Source: Acinetobacter sp. NIPH 2100
GTDB lineage: Bacteria > Pseudomonadota > Gammaproteobacteria > Pseudomonadales > Moraxellaceae
Reading direction: 5' to 3'
Assembly: GCF_000369805.1 (NCBI RefSeq)
Contig: NZ_KB850224.1
Coordinates: 729,924 to 793,923 of the forward strand
DNA length: 64,000 nucleotides
The position numbers were made by a program, and so were the translations under genes. A model generated the notes under the pieces. That model was given only the letters and a program-made list of their open reading frames with translations, searched no databases and had not been told where the DNA came from. This document shows, piece by piece, positions 1 through 9,597 of this stretch (position 1 is its first letter; the number at the start of each line of letters is the position of its first letter).

Positions 1-237
<237 letters not shown>

Positions 238-270
238 ACATTTTCTCAGGATTAAATAAGGTTTATACAA

Positions 271-2652
271 ATGAAAATTAGTGAAAATTGGTTACGCACC
301 TGGGTGAACCCAGCAATTGATAGCGAAGCTCTTTCTGATCAATTGACCATGTTGGGCTTGGAAGTTGATGAATTAGCACCTGTAGCAAAACCATTTACAG
401 GCGTTGTCGTGGGTGAGGTTCTAACCGTTGAACAACATCCAGATGCAGATCGTTTACGCGTAACGACGATTAATATTGGTTCTGGTGAGCCATTACAAAT
501 TGTATGTGGCGCGCCAAATGTTCGTGTTGGCATGAAAGCACCCGTTGCAACCATTGGTGCGGTACTGCCAGGCGATTTCAAAATTAAAAAAGGCAAACTG
601 CGTGGTGTGGAATCACAAGGGATGCTGTGTGGTGCTTCTGAAATTGATTTAGAAGACAAAATTGATGGTTTGTTGGAATTACCTGCTGATGCACCAGTGG
701 GTGTGAATATCCGTGACTATTTAAAACTTGATGACAATGTAATTGACATCAGTATTACGCCAAACCGTGGTGACTGTTTCAGTATCCGTGGAATTGCACG
801 TGAAATCGCAGTGATCAATCAGTTAAAGATGAATGAGCCTGAGATTCAGTCTGTGCCTGCAACAATCACAGATGAAAAAGCAGTGACGATCAGCACAGAA
901 GGTACACCACGTTATTTAGGTCGTATCATCAAAAATGTGAATGTCAAAGCTGCTACACCTGAGTGGATGGAACAAGCGTTGGCACGTTCAGGTATTCGTA
1001 CGCATAGTATTTTGGTGGATATTACCAACTATGTGTTGCTTGAACTCGGTCAACCTATGCATGCCTTTGACTTGGCAAAAATTGAAGGTTCAATTCAAGT
1101 TCGTCAAGCCAAAGCACAAGAAAAACTGACTTTATTGAATGATCAAGACGTTGAGCTGCAAGATGACATGATGGTCATTGCGGATGATCAGAAAGTTCTC
1201 GCTATTGCAGGTATTATGGGTGGCTTGGATTCATCGGTTACGGATGATACTCAAGACATTTTCCTTGAAAGTGCATTCTTTGCGCCTTTAGCCATTGCTG
1301 GTCGTGCGCGTCGTTTTGGTTTACATACTGATTCATCTCAACGTTATGAACGTGGTGTAGATTTTGAATTGCCAATGATCGCAATGCATCGTGCTTCTGA
1401 ATTGATTCAAGCTTTTGCTGGTGGTGAGTTTGGTCCAGTAACCGTTGCTGAGCAAGTGGCTTTGTTGCCAAAACGTGAAGCGATTGAACTAAAGCAAGCA
1501 CAAGTTGACCAGTTACTCGGTTATCAAGTGGCCGGTGATTTTATTGCCGATGCTTTGACGCGTTTGGGCTGTGTTGTTGAAACCAAAGCACAAGGTGAGT
1601 GGCGTGTTGTCCCGCCTTCGCACCGTTATGATATGGCAATTTATCAAGACTTAATTGAAGAAGTTGCTCGTATTGATGGTTATGACAATATTCAAATCAG
1701 TTTGCCAAAAATTGATGCAAAATTAGAGAAATATCAAGATCGTTTTGAAATTGCACAATTACGTCAAACCGTTGCAACATTAGGCTATCAAGAAGCGATC
1801 AGCTTTAGTTTTGCTGATGCAAAACTTGAGAAGCAGTTGAATCCAAATGTACAGCCGTTGATGTTGGCGAACCCAATTTCAAGTGACTTGGCTGCAATGC
1901 GTAGTACTTTGCTGTCAAGTTTGATTCCATGTGTACAGTACAACTTAAATCGCCAACAGCATCGTGTTCGTTTCTTTGAATTGGGTCTACGTTTTGATTA
2001 TCAGAATGCACAAAGTATTCATGATCTCAAACAGATTCCAACTTTGGCATTGATTGCGGTAGGCTCACGTACACCAGAGTCGTGGCATGCAAAACCACAA
2101 GTCATGGATTTCTTTGATTTTAAAGGTGAGGTTGAGGAAATTTTAGCAGCTGGACGTATCAGTGTTGAATTTGCGCGTACTGAACGTGCATGGCTACATC
2201 CAGGCCAATCTGCAGAGATTTTAGTCAATGGACAATCGATTGGTTATTTGGGACGCTTACATCCATCTTTGCAGAATGAGCTTGATTTAGACACAACTTG
2301 GGTTGCAGAGCTGGATCAACAAGCAGTTTTGCAATCTTATGTATCTAATTTTACAGAATTATCACGTTTTCCATCGGTTAGACGTGATATTGCGCTTTTA
2401 ATCTCTGATAATATTGAGGTAAGAGATATTCAGCGGTTAATTGAGCAAACTGGTGGAGAGTTACTCGACTCGACATGGTTGTTCGATGTGTATACGGGCC
2501 AAGGGGTTGAACAAGGCAAACGCTCTTTAGCTTTTGCAGTGCTATGGCAACATCCAACTCGTACGCTTGAAGATGCTGAAATTAAATCTGGTATGGATAA
2601 CATTATTCAAGTGTTGGAAGACACTTACCAAGCGACATTGAGGGCCTCATGA
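271..2652 (+). CDS. pheT: Phenylalanine-tRNA ligase beta subunit
   Basis: PheT is the large subunit of phenylalanyl-tRNA synthetase. It binds tRNA and carries the editing site for tyrosine mischarging. The 793-residue product has the normal length. An EMAP-like tRNA-binding domain lies at about residues 40-150 ([17 protein letters not shown] and a [14 protein letters not shown] segment). The B3/B4 editing and B5 domains fill the middle, and an anticodon-binding ferredoxin-like domain is at the C-terminus ([12 protein letters not shown]). It follows pheS and overlaps the ihfA start by four bases (ATGA), which indicates a translationally coupled pheS-pheT-ihfA operon, the common gammaproteobacterial arrangement. 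Confidence 0.98.
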   Translation: MKISENWLRTWVNPAIDSEALSDQLTMLGLEVDELAPVAKPFTGVVVGEVLTVEQHPDADRLRVTTINIGSGEPLQIVCGAPNVRVGMKAPVATIGAVLPGDFKIKKGKLRGVESQGMLCGASEIDLEDKIDGLLELPADAPVGVNIRDYLKLDDNVIDISITPNRGDCFSIRGIAREIAVINQLKMNEPEIQSVPATITDEKAVTISTEGTPRYLGRIIKNVNVKAATPEWMEQALARSGIRTHSILVDITNYVLLELGQPMHAFDLAKIEGSIQVRQAKAQEKLTLLNDQDVELQDDMMVIADDQKVLAIAGIMGGLDSSVTDDTQDIFLESAFFAPLAIAGRARRFGLHTDSSQRYERGVDFELPMIAMHRASELIQAFAGGEFGPVTVAEQVALLPKREAIELKQAQVDQLLGYQVAGDFIADALTRLGCVVETKAQGEWRVVPPSHRYDMAIYQDLIEEVARIDGYDNIQISLPKIDAKLEKYQDRFEIAQLRQTVATLGYQEAISFSFADAKLEKQLNPNVQPLMLANPISSDLAAMRSTLLSSLIPCVQYNLNRQQHRVRFFELGLRFDYQNAQSIHDLKQIPTLALIAVGSRTPESWHAKPQVMDFFDFKGEVEEILAAGRISVEFARTERAWLHPGQSAEILVNGQSIGYLGRLHPSLQNELDLDTTWVAELDQQAVLQSYVSNFTELSRFPSVRRDIALLISDNIEVRDIQRLIEQTGGELLDSTWLFDVYTGQGVEQGKRSLAFAVLWQHPTRTLEDAEIKSGMDNIIQVLEDTYQATLRAS

Positions 2653-2945
2653 CAGCATTAACTAAAGCAGATATGGCGGACCATTTAAGTGAGCTTACTA
2701 GCTTAAATCGCCGCGAAGCAAAACAAATGGTCGAGTTATTTTTTGACGAAATTAGCCAAGCATTAATTGCGGGTGAACAAGTCAAACTTTCTGGCTTCGG
2801 TAATTTCGAGTTACGTGATAAACGTGAACGTCCAGGACGTAATCCAAAGACAGGCGAAGAAATTCCGATTTCTGCTCGTCGAGTGGTGACGTTCCGAGCG
2901 GGACAGAAATTTAGACAACGTGTTGGGAATGAGCAGATCGATTGA
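2649..2945 (+). CDS. ihfA: Integration host factor subunit alpha
   Basis: IhfA is one half of the IHF heterodimer, a nucleoid protein that bends DNA sharply at specific sites and assists sigma-54 promoters, replication and recombination. The 98-residue length is typical. The DNA-binding beta-arm signature is visible ([22 protein letters not shown] region, about residues 46-67), as is the conserved tail [14 protein letters not shown]. The start codon overlaps the pheT stop as ATGA, so translation is probably coupled. A bidirectional terminator follows about 48 bases downstream. The ihfB partner is not in the window. IhfA is chosen over IhfB or HU because of the pheT context. Confidence 0.97.
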   Translation: MTALTKADMADHLSELTSLNRREAKQMVELFFDEISQALIAGEQVKLSGFGNFELRDKRERPGRNPKTGEEIPISARRVVTFRAGQKFRQRVGNEQID

Positions 2946-2992
2946 TCTGCTTTTTTTATGCTTTTTATTTTACTTTAATAAAATTCAGGCAT

Positions 2993-3024
2993 AAAAAAAG
3001 AGAACCGTAAGGTTCTCTTTTTTT
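2993..3024. terminator. Bidirectional intrinsic terminator between ihfA and the small lipoprotein gene
   Basis: A perfect inverted repeat (AAAAAAAGAGAACC / GGTTCTCTTTTTTT) with a four-base GTAA loop has an A-tract on one side and a T-tract on the other. It can stop both ihfA transcripts (+) and lipoprotein transcripts (-). Confidence 0.9.
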
Positions 3025-3039
3025 TAATCTAAAACTAGA

Positions 3040-3297
3040 TTAGTGTGCAGCAGAAGCTGGAGCAGAAGCAGCAACTTCAGAAGTAGCAGCAGCAACGTCA
3101 GAAGCAGCAGCAGCAACGTCAGAAGCAGCAGCAGTAGTAGCTTCAGAAGCAGCAGTAGTAGCTTCAGAAGCAGCAGCTACAGCTTCAGAAGCAGCAGCGT
3201 TAGCATCAGTAGCAGCAGCTTCTTCTTTCTTAGAGCAACCAACGAAAGCTAAAGTAGTAGCAATAGCAGCAACAACAGCGAATTTTTTGAATAACAT
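3040..3297 (-). CDS. Small alanine-rich repeat lipoprotein
   Basis: This 85-residue protein has a lipoprotein signal: a charged start (MLFKKF), a hydrophobic stretch and a lipobox FVGC, giving a mature protein that begins at Cys21 followed by SKKEEAA. The rest is low-complexity Ala/Ser/Thr with degenerate units such as AASEATT and AAASDVAA, suggesting an extended or coiled-coil rod like small cell-wall-associated lipoproteins. Its precise function is not known and no enzyme motif is seen. The gene has its own promoter (TTGTTA-N17-TAATAA) with a palindrome in the spacer, an SD-like GAGAG before the ATG, and its own terminator. The repeated GCA/AGC codons make the gene prone to length variation. 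Confidence 0.85.
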   Translation of the reverse strand: MLFKKFAVVAAIATTLAFVGCSKKEEAAATDANAAASEAVAAASEATTAASEATTAAASDVAAAASDVAAATSEVAASAPASAAH

Positions 3298-3357
3298 GGC
3301 ATCACTCTCATAAAATTGTGAGATTAAAAAAAACCTTAAGTTAGTCTGTTTGTGCTT

Positions 3358-3386
3358 TTATTATTCCTAAACGCTTTAGGTAACAA
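3358..3386 (-). promoter_or_regulatory. Promoter of the alanine-rich lipoprotein with an operator-like palindrome
   Basis: On the minus strand a -35 TTGTTA (3386-3381) and a -10 TAATAA (3363-3358) are separated by 17 bases. The spacer contains a perfect 6-3-6 inverted repeat CCTAAAGCGTTTAGG (3366-3380), where a repressor could block RNA polymerase. The promoter is seen in sequence and the operator role is inferred. Confidence 0.55.
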
Positions 3387-3647
3387 CGCAGGGAGCAGCC
3401 TAACTGGTCTGATGCTATCCTATCAAAGCAATTCATGAATTACTACTGTTCTGTCCAACAAAACGACAAAAATGGGCAGAATTTGGCTGTTTTTTGATAG
3501 AAAATAACTATCGATAACAAATTTTAAATCGGTAAGTTGTTTAAATTAAATGATTTATTTATTAATTTTTTAGATAAATCAATGAAATAGTATTTTTGAT
3601 AACTTTTTTAAAAAAATGTAAATATTGTGTAATCAAGTCAACCAAAT
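3387..3647. other. AT-rich intergenic region with nested inverted repeats
   Basis: There is no gene-like ORF here. Inverted repeats TATCAAA (3421-3427) / TTTGATA (3493-3499) enclose TTCTGTCC (3449-3456) / GGGCAGAA (3474-3481, one G-U pair). A 12-bp palindrome AATTCATGAATT lies at 3431-3442. The rest is plain AT-rich sequence. Confidence 0.4.
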
Positions 3648-3678
3648 AAAAAAAGCCACCATTAAGGTGGCTTTTTTT
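3648..3678. terminator. Intrinsic terminator downstream of rho
   Basis: The inverted repeat AAAAAAAGCCACC / GGTGGCTTTTTTT with an ATTAA loop lies just beyond the rho stop on the minus strand. Tracts on both sides make it symmetrical. Confidence 0.88.
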
Positions 3679-3693
3679 ATTTGTGTCTAGTAT

Positions 3694-4962
3694 CTAGGTT
3701 GAGGCTTTTCGCTTCATTTGATCGAAGAAATCATCATTGGTTTTGGTTTCTTTCATACGATCCAATAAAAATTCCATCGCTGCAAGCTCATCCATTGGAT
3801 GTAACAGTTTACGTAAAATCCAAACCTTACGTAAGTTATCTTCATCCATTAAACGTTCTTCGCGACGAGTACCTGATTTCTTGATGTTCATTGCAGGGAA
3901 CACACGTTTCTCTGCAATGCGACGATCAAGGGTAATCTCTTGGTTACCAGTACCTTTAAATTCTTCGTAAATCACGTCATCCATCTTACTGCCTGTTTCA
4001 ATCAAAGCAGTAGAAATGATGGTCAAAGAACCGCCTTCTTCGATGTTACGTGCTGCACCAAAGAAACGTTTAGGGCGTTCTAGGGCGTGAGCGTCTACAC
4101 CACCAGTCAAGACTTTGCCTGAAGATGGAATAACGGTGTTGTAAGCACGTGCAAGACGAGTAATTGAGTCAAGTAGGATCACGACATCTTTCTTGTGTTC
4201 AACCAGACGTTTGGCTTTCTCAATCACCATCTCTGCAACTTGGACGTGGCGAGCAGGAGCTTCATCAAATGTAGATGCAATCACTTCACCACGAACGGTA
4301 CGTTCCATTTCGGTGACTTCTTCAGGACGTTCGTCAATTAAAAGTACGATTAAGAACACTTCTGGGTTATTGCGCACAATCGACTGAGCAATGGTTTGCA
4401 ATAACATTGTTTTACCCGCTTTTGGCGGTGCAACAATAATCGAACGTTGACCTTTACCAATTGGTGCAACAAGATCGACGACACGAGAGGTTAAATCTTC
4501 AGTGGTACCATTACCCAGTTCCATTACCAATTGCTCGGTAGGGAATAATGGCGTAAGGTTTTCGAATAAAATTTTATTACGTGAATTTTCAGGTGTATCG
4601 TAGTTAATTTGGTTTACTTTCAACAACGCAAAATAACGTTCACCTTCTTTTGGTGGACGGATTGTGCCAGTGATGGTATCACCCGTACGTAAATTAAAGC
4701 GGCGAATTTGTGATGGGCTCACATAAATGTCATCTGGCCCTGCGAGATACGAACCAGCAGCAGAGCGTAGGAAGCCAAAACCATCAGAAAGAATTTCGAG
4801 AACACCGTCACCAAAAATTTCTTCGCCGTTCATGGCGTGGCGTTTTAAGATGGCAAAAATAATATCTTGTTTACGGTTACGTGCCATGCCTTCAAGGCCC
4901 ATAAACTCCGCAATTTTAATGAGTTCGCCAATGGGTTTTTTCTTGAGTTCAGTTAAGTTCAT
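3694..4962 (-). CDS. rho: Transcription termination factor Rho
   Basis: Rho is the hexameric RNA helicase/ATPase that ends transcription at untranslated RNA. The 422-residue product has the standard layout: an N-terminal Rho domain, the RNP1-like RNA-binding motif DGFGFLR at residues 60-66, the GKGQR segment near 169-173, the Walker A motif APPKAGKT at 178-185, a Walker B region ([16 protein letters not shown]) and the R-loop/arginine-finger region ([13 protein letters not shown]). It sits downstream of trxA in the same direction, as in many gammaproteobacteria, but a terminator separates them and there is a leader of about 270 bases. Long rho leaders are often autoregulated; no specific element could be assigned here. 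Confidence 0.98.
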   Translation of the reverse strand: MNLTELKKKPIGELIKIAEFMGLEGMARNRKQDIIFAILKRHAMNGEEIFGDGVLEILSDGFGFLRSAAGSYLAGPDDIYVSPSQIRRFNLRTGDTITGTIRPPKEGERYFALLKVNQINYDTPENSRNKILFENLTPLFPTEQLVMELGNGTTEDLTSRVVDLVAPIGKGQRSIIVAPPKAGKTMLLQTIAQSIVRNNPEVFLIVLLIDERPEEVTEMERTVRGEVIASTFDEAPARHVQVAEMVIEKAKRLVEHKKDVVILLDSITRLARAYNTVIPSSGKVLTGGVDAHALERPKRFFGAARNIEEGGSLTIISTALIETGSKMDDVIYEEFKGTGNQEITLDRRIAEKRVFPAMNIKKSGTRREERLMDEDNLRKVWILRKLLHPMDELAAMEFLLDRMKETKTNDDFFDQMKRKAST

Positions 4963-5235
4963 AAGTGGTCAGACAGAATGGAATAAGTGGAGGACTACGT
5001 TAGGGAAAGAATAAAAATCGACCGCATACATACATGCTGATGTAATTGTATTTACACAACCACGATTCAGTAGTCTGGTTCATTGTTTCAGAGAGAAATG
5101 TGAAAACAATTGTTTATTGCCGAGCGGCGATCTTATGTTTTGTGTCTTGGTAAGAAGCGCAATGAAGTAGATTCCATTCAAAGCTTCTTGATTCAGAAAT
5201 ATAGAGGAAATCAAGCAATTTGTCAATTTTTAGCG
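4963..5235 (-). other. rho 5' leader region
   Basis: About 270 bases lie between the trxA terminator and the rho start. There is no credible ORF and no convincing sigma-70 promoter. It probably contains the rho promoter and an untranslated leader of the type that mediates Rho autoregulation in E. coli (inference). Confidence 0.35.
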
Positions 5236-5268
5236 AAAAATACGCGATTCATTAAATCGCGTATTTTT
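5236..5268. terminator. Intrinsic terminator downstream of trxA
   Basis: A 14-bp near-perfect stem (AAAAATACGCGATT / AATCGCGTATTTTT) flanked by A and T tracts lies 25 bases after the trxA stop. Confidence 0.9.
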
Positions 5269-5292
5269 CAGATTGACCATTTAACAATTGTA

Positions 5293-5619
5293 TTAGATGT
5301 TTTGATCAATGAATGCTGCAAGTTTTGAACGAGGCGCTGCACCTACTTGTTGAGCAACAACTTCGCCATTTTTAAACATTAATAATGCTGGGATATTACG
5401 AATGTTATATTTTACAGCAATATCTTCACATGCAGTCACGTCAACTTTCACGATTTTTACTTTACCTGCATATTCATTTGATAAGTCTTCTAGAACAGGT
5501 GCGATCGCTTTACAAGGCGCACACCAGCCAGCCCAGAAGTCAACAAGTACAGGAGTTTCAGCATCTAAAACATCTGCTTGGAAGTTTGTATCAGTTGTAT
5601 TAACAATAGTCGCAGACAT
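5293..5619 (-). CDS. trxA: Thioredoxin 1
   Basis: TrxA is the small cytoplasmic disulfide reductase that supplies electrons to ribonucleotide reductase, methionine sulfoxide reductase and PAPS reductase. The 108-residue product is full length. The redox site reads W-C-A-P-C (Cys33 and Cys36) instead of the usual W-C-G-P-C; the residue between the cysteines influences redox potential. The cis-proline is Pro77 (RNIPALLMF). The order trxA-rho is conserved in gammaproteobacteria. A promoter with an overlapping 8-bp inverted repeat lies about 55 bases upstream, so regulation is plausible. Identification is firm. Confidence 0.97.
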   Translation of the reverse strand: MSATIVNTTDTNFQADVLDAETPVLVDFWAGWCAPCKAIAPVLEDLSNEYAGKVKIVKVDVTACEDIAVKYNIRNIPALLMFKNGEVVAQQVGAAPRSKLAAFIDQNI

Positions 5620-5673
5620 GAGGTTGCTCCAAATTTAAGAAATAAAGTGCGAATTTGATCATCATCACGATGA

Positions 5674-5702
5674 ATATTACATTGCTACTTTATTCAATGT
5701 AA
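5674..5702 (-). promoter_or_regulatory. trxA promoter overlapped by a perfect 8-bp inverted repeat
   Basis: On the minus strand TTACAT (5702-5697), a 17-base spacer and TAATAT (5679-5674) form a good sigma-70 promoter. The sequence TTACATTG-N10-CAATGTAA (5677-5702) is a perfect inverted repeat covering both promoter elements, as expected for an operator of a dimeric regulator (inferred). Confidence 0.55.
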
Positions 5703-5892
5703 GGGTTTGTTCTGATTATTCAAGTTTGAAAATGAAAAGTCTAATGGATGCTCACGATGTTGATCATCGACTTCTACAATCATTTATCAAGTAAAAGCGT
5801 AAATACAGTACTTTTATTGCTTAAAATGACTTTAAAATTGTAAGCATGTGAATTACTCTAATGCGTGAATTGAGCACGGGTTTATATGAATA

Positions 5893-7413
5893 ATGTCTGA
5901 TTTTCTGATTGATGAAGAATTACTTGCTGCGATTGATATGGGATCGAATAGTTTCCATCTGGCAATTGCTCGTGTTGATCACGGTGAAGTTAAGAAAGTT
6001 GCTTCAATGTCAGAAAAAGTACAGTTAGCTGCTGGGCTTGATGAAAATAAAAATTTAACTGAAGCAGCACAACAACGTGGATTGGCTTGTTTAGCCCGTT
6101 TTGTTGGACGTTTAAGCTCGGTACAGGCAAATCGATTGAGAATTGTTGCGACCAATGCCTTAAGACAAGCTAAAAATGGCCATGAATTTATTCAAAAAGC
6201 AGCAGAAATTTTACCGAAACCGATTGAAATTATTGCGGGTCGTGAAGAAGCACGTCTGATTTATCTCGGTGTTTCACATACCATGGCCAATGGCGGTCGC
6301 CGTTTGGTGGTGGATATTGGTGGGGGTTCAACCGAGTTTATCATTGGCGAGGAATTTGAACCGCTGCATACTGAATCCTTACAAATGGGCTGTGTGGCTT
6401 ATAGTAAAACCTATTTCCCTGATGGCGAAATTACCAGTAAAGCATTTGACAAAGCTGTGGTTGCAGCGCGTAAAGAAATGTCTGCCATTGCCAATACCTA
6501 TAAATCTGAAGGTTGGGATACCGTTGTCGGTTCCAGTGGAACGATCAAAGCTTGCCGTCAGATTTCAGTTAATTTAGGTTTAAGTGATGAACAAGAAAAT
6601 CTGACTCGTGATGGTTTATATAAATTAAAAGATCGATTACTTAAATTTAAACATATCACGGAAATTGATTTTGAAGGTCTACGTGAAGACCGTCGAGCAG
6701 TTTTGCCAGCTGGTCTTGCGATTTTATATGCGATTTTTGAAGTTTTAGATATCGACAAATTGGCATATTCTGACGGTGCATTACGTGAAGGCGTGATGTA
6801 TGACTTGCTCGGTCGTTTCAAACATGAAGATATTCGTGACCGCAGTGTGCAGGCATTAATGGGGCGCTACAACGCAGATCCAAAACAAGCTGAACGTGTG
6901 GTGAACACGGCACAAGAATTGTTTGATGGTGTTGCTGGCGCTTTAAATTTAACGACAGAAGACAGTGACTTACTGCGTCGCGCGGCATATTTGCATGAAA
7001 TTGGATTGGCAATTAGCCATGGTGGTTATCACCGTCATGGGGCGTATTTACTGCAACATTCAGATATTCCAGGTTTCTCACAAATTGATCAAAATCATCT
7101 CTCGCATTTGGTTTCGCATCACCGTCGTAAGTTGCGTGCAGATGCAAAAAATGACGTCTTAAAGGTCGGCGGTAGCCATTTACTGTATCTTTGCTTATTG
7201 CTTCGTCTCGCAGTTTTGCTGAACCATAGTCGTAGTGATCAGATGCTTCCTGCCATTGAATTGAGTGTTGTAAATGATCAACAATGGCAACTCAGCGTTT
7301 CTGGCGATGCTAAACAATGGCCTTTATTGGTTGCTGACCTGCATGATGAGCAGGTGCAATTTAAGCATTGGGACATTGAGTTAAATATTCAGTCAGACAA
7401 ATTTGTAGATTAA
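5893..7413 (+). CDS. ppx: Exopolyphosphatase (Ppx/GppA family)
   Basis: This enzyme removes terminal phosphates from inorganic polyphosphate; family members may also hydrolyse pppGpp. The 506-residue product has the actin/hsp70-type fold: a phosphate-1 loop AAIDMGSNSFHLAIARV at about residues 12-28, a second glycine-rich loop VVDIGGGSTEFIIGE near 139-153, and a C-terminal HD-like helical domain rich in histidines (YLHEIGLAISHGGYHRHG). Length and domain order fit Ppx better than the shorter GppA, but the two cannot be separated without alignment. It is divergent from trxA and precedes accA in the same direction by 28 bases. No ppk gene is adjacent. Confidence 0.93.
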   Translation: MSDFLIDEELLAAIDMGSNSFHLAIARVDHGEVKKVASMSEKVQLAAGLDENKNLTEAAQQRGLACLARFVGRLSSVQANRLRIVATNALRQAKNGHEFIQKAAEILPKPIEIIAGREEARLIYLGVSHTMANGGRRLVVDIGGGSTEFIIGEEFEPLHTESLQMGCVAYSKTYFPDGEITSKAFDKAVVAARKEMSAIANTYKSEGWDTVVGSSGTIKACRQISVNLGLSDEQENLTRDGLYKLKDRLLKFKHITEIDFEGLREDRRAVLPAGLAILYAIFEVLDIDKLAYSDGALREGVMYDLLGRFKHEDIRDRSVQALMGRYNADPKQAERVVNTAQELFDGVAGALNLTTEDSDLLRRAAYLHEIGLAISHGGYHRHGAYLLQHSDIPGFSQIDQNHLSHLVSHHRRKLRADAKNDVLKVGGSHLLYLCLLLRLAVLLNHSRSDQMLPAIELSVVNDQQWQLSVSGDAKQWPLLVADLHDEQVQFKHWDIELNIQSDKFVD

Positions 7414-7441
7414 CCATATTATTATGGATCATTCTTGACTT

Positions 7442-8266
7442 ATGAAAAATAAAGCGACTCAGTCCAAGGCTTGGGCTACGGTTCAAATTGCACGACACCC
7501 TGAGCGTCCGCAATTTCTAGATTATGTCAGTGAAATTTTTACTGAATTTGATGCACTTCATGGTGACCGTTTATTTGGTGATGATGGTGCTATGATTGGC
7601 GGTTTGGCGCGTTTTGACGGACAACCTGTGATGGTGGTCGGTCAACATCGTGGTCGCAGCACACGCGAAAAATTGCAGCATAACTTTGGGATGTGTAACC
7701 CAGAAGGTTATCGTAAATCACAACGTTTACTCGATATGGCGGAACGTTTTAATTTACCTGTGTTTACCTTCGTCGATACGATGGGTGCATACCCAGGTGT
7801 TGGGGCAGAAGAACGTGGTCAAGCAGAAGCGATTGCAACCAGTTTGGCACAACTTTCAAGCTTAAAAGTTCCTGTGATTGCAACAATACTTGGTGAAGGT
7901 GGTTCAGGTGGTGCACTCGGGATTGGTGTTGCCGATCGTGTGATTATGCTGTCACATAGTATTTATTCCGTGATTTCACCTGAAGGTTGTGCTTCTATTC
8001 TGTGGAAGACCGCAGATAAAGCAGCACAGGCAAGTGAGGCTCTTTCTTTAACTGCAGACAAACTTCAAGCTTTAGGCATTGTCGAATATGTTGTGGATGA
8101 AGGTGAGGGCGCACACTTGCAACCTGAAAAAGTCATGCATGATTTGAAAGATGTGCTCAAACAAGCTTTAGATGAATTGCAACCGATGGATGCACAAGAA
8201 CGATGCGACGCACGTTATCAACGTTTAATGAAGTTTGGCAGCAGCAATTTAGGCATCGCGTCTTAG
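7442..8266 (+). CDS. accA: Acetyl-CoA carboxylase carboxyltransferase subunit alpha
   Basis: AccA with AccD transfers the carboxyl group from carboxybiotin to acetyl-CoA, forming malonyl-CoA for fatty acid synthesis. The 274-residue product carries the crotonase-fold signatures ([49 protein letters not shown]). It lacks roughly 50 N-terminal residues present in E. coli AccA (319 residues), which form a helical extension. An in-frame TGA two codons upstream of the ATG shows this is the real start and not a mis-called one. The 3' end overlaps the tilS start by 64 bases. Likely essential. Confidence 0.96.
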   Translation: MKNKATQSKAWATVQIARHPERPQFLDYVSEIFTEFDALHGDRLFGDDGAMIGGLARFDGQPVMVVGQHRGRSTREKLQHNFGMCNPEGYRKSQRLLDMAERFNLPVFTFVDTMGAYPGVGAEERGQAEAIATSLAQLSSLKVPVIATILGEGGSGGALGIGVADRVIMLSHSIYSVISPEGCASILWKTADKAAQASEALSLTADKLQALGIVEYVVDEGEGAHLQPEKVMHDLKDVLKQALDELQPMDAQERCDARYQRLMKFGSSNLGIAS

Positions 8267-9594
8267 CACAAACACAGCATTTTTCTGAACAAACTCAATT
8301 TTTGATTGGGTGTAGCGGCGGCATGGATTCCATGCTGTTGCTGTTTCTAATGTCTGAACTTTTCCCGACTCAAACACGCGCGATTTATGTAGATCATCAA
8401 CTTCAAGCGATGAGTGATGAATGGGGCATGTTAGTTCAAAAGCAATCTCAACGCCTCAATATTCCTTGTATTGTGCAAAAAGTCTCTGTGGAAACAGGCA
8501 ATTTGGAACAGCAAGCGCGTCAAGCACGTTATCAGGCTTATCAACAACATTTACAATCCAATGAAATTCTAGTTTTAGCACATCATCAGCAGGATCAGGC
8601 TGAAACGCTTCTATTAAGGTTATTTTCTGGGGCTGGCGTTCAAGGTTTAGCGGCAATGCAGCAACTGGATGTTCGTCAAGACATGACCATTTGGCGACCA
8701 TTTTTAGATTTAAGTCGTGAGCAAATTGAACAATGGTCACAGCAACTTGGGTTTGATTATGTGACCGATCCAACCAATCACGACACACATTATGATCGAG
8801 CATGGTGCCGAGAAGCGTTATGGAGTGTCTTACAAAAACGCTTCCCTAAAATGCAGTCCGCTATCGCACGGACCAGTTATTTAATGCAAGATGCCGCAGA
8901 AATATTGGATGATGTGTTGCTAAAAGATTGGCAACAATGTGCAACCGATCGTGAACTGGATTTGATCGAGCTGCAGCAACTTTCTGCTGCACGGCAACGT
9001 CAATTATTATCTGCTTGGATGAAGGGTTTGGATCAGTATCGGCCGAGTTACGATATGGTGCAGCGTTTGCAAAATGAAGTGATTCTTGCAAAACCAGACG
9101 CTCAGGCAACATTACATCTCAATCAACATTATTTCGTTCGCTATCAGAAGAAGTTATATCGTTTAACGCATGATGAGTTGTACGCAGAAAAACGATGTTC
9201 CCTTCCGTATACGTTGTCACAAAAGTTTGAGAGGGGCGAAACCATCAACGCTGCGGCTGGAAAATTTAGGATTGAATCACAAACGATTGGTCTTTCCCCA
9301 CAGCTTTTAGGGCGAGAGTTAAAGTTGCTCAAACGGCAGGGCGGTGAAAAAATTCATCTTTATGGTCGTATTGGACATTGGCCGCTGAAAAAAGCCATTC
9401 AAGAGCTACAGATTTTGCCTTGGTTACGTCATACAATTCAAATATTAGTCGTAGATAATGTTATGCTTGGGGTTTTTAGCCCAAAGGGTTTTTGGTTGGC
9501 GCAATCTGACTATATCGAGCAAGGTGGTTGGCAACCAAGTTTAATTTCTGACAGTGATGACTTTTTTCATCCGTCTTTATCATATGATGAGTAG
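8203..9594 (+). CDS. tilS: tRNA(Ile)-lysidine synthase
   Basis: TilS attaches lysine to C34 of tRNA-Ile with a CAU anticodon, changing both its decoding and its aminoacylation identity. The 463-residue protein has the N-type PP-loop ATPase motif SGGMDS at residues 38-43, the conserved [19 protein letters not shown] segment and a typical C-terminal domain. The start lies inside accA (64-base overlap); the next in-frame ATG falls within the PP-loop itself, so a start near here is required. The overlap suggests translational coupling to accA. This neighbourhood (accA followed by tilS) is common in gammaproteobacteria. Confidence 0.95.
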   Translation: MRRTLSTFNEVWQQQFRHRVLAQTQHFSEQTQFLIGCSGGMDSMLLLFLMSELFPTQTRAIYVDHQLQAMSDEWGMLVQKQSQRLNIPCIVQKVSVETGNLEQQARQARYQAYQQHLQSNEILVLAHHQQDQAETLLLRLFSGAGVQGLAAMQQLDVRQDMTIWRPFLDLSREQIEQWSQQLGFDYVTDPTNHDTHYDRAWCREALWSVLQKRFPKMQSAIARTSYLMQDAAEILDDVLLKDWQQCATDRELDLIELQQLSAARQRQLLSAWMKGLDQYRPSYDMVQRLQNEVILAKPDAQATLHLNQHYFVRYQKKLYRLTHDELYAEKRCSLPYTLSQKFERGETINAAAGKFRIESQTIGLSPQLLGRELKLLKRQGGEKIHLYGRIGHWPLKKAIQELQILPWLRHTIQILVVDNVMLGVFSPKGFWLAQSDYIEQGGWQPSLISDSDDFFHPSLSYDE

Positions 9595-9597
9595 GAC

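Noticed and set aside
3043..3252. Serine-rich 69-residue ORF on the + strand
   Set aside because: It is the antisense reading of the alanine-rich lipoprotein repeats; the serine runs arise from the same GCA/AGC triplets.
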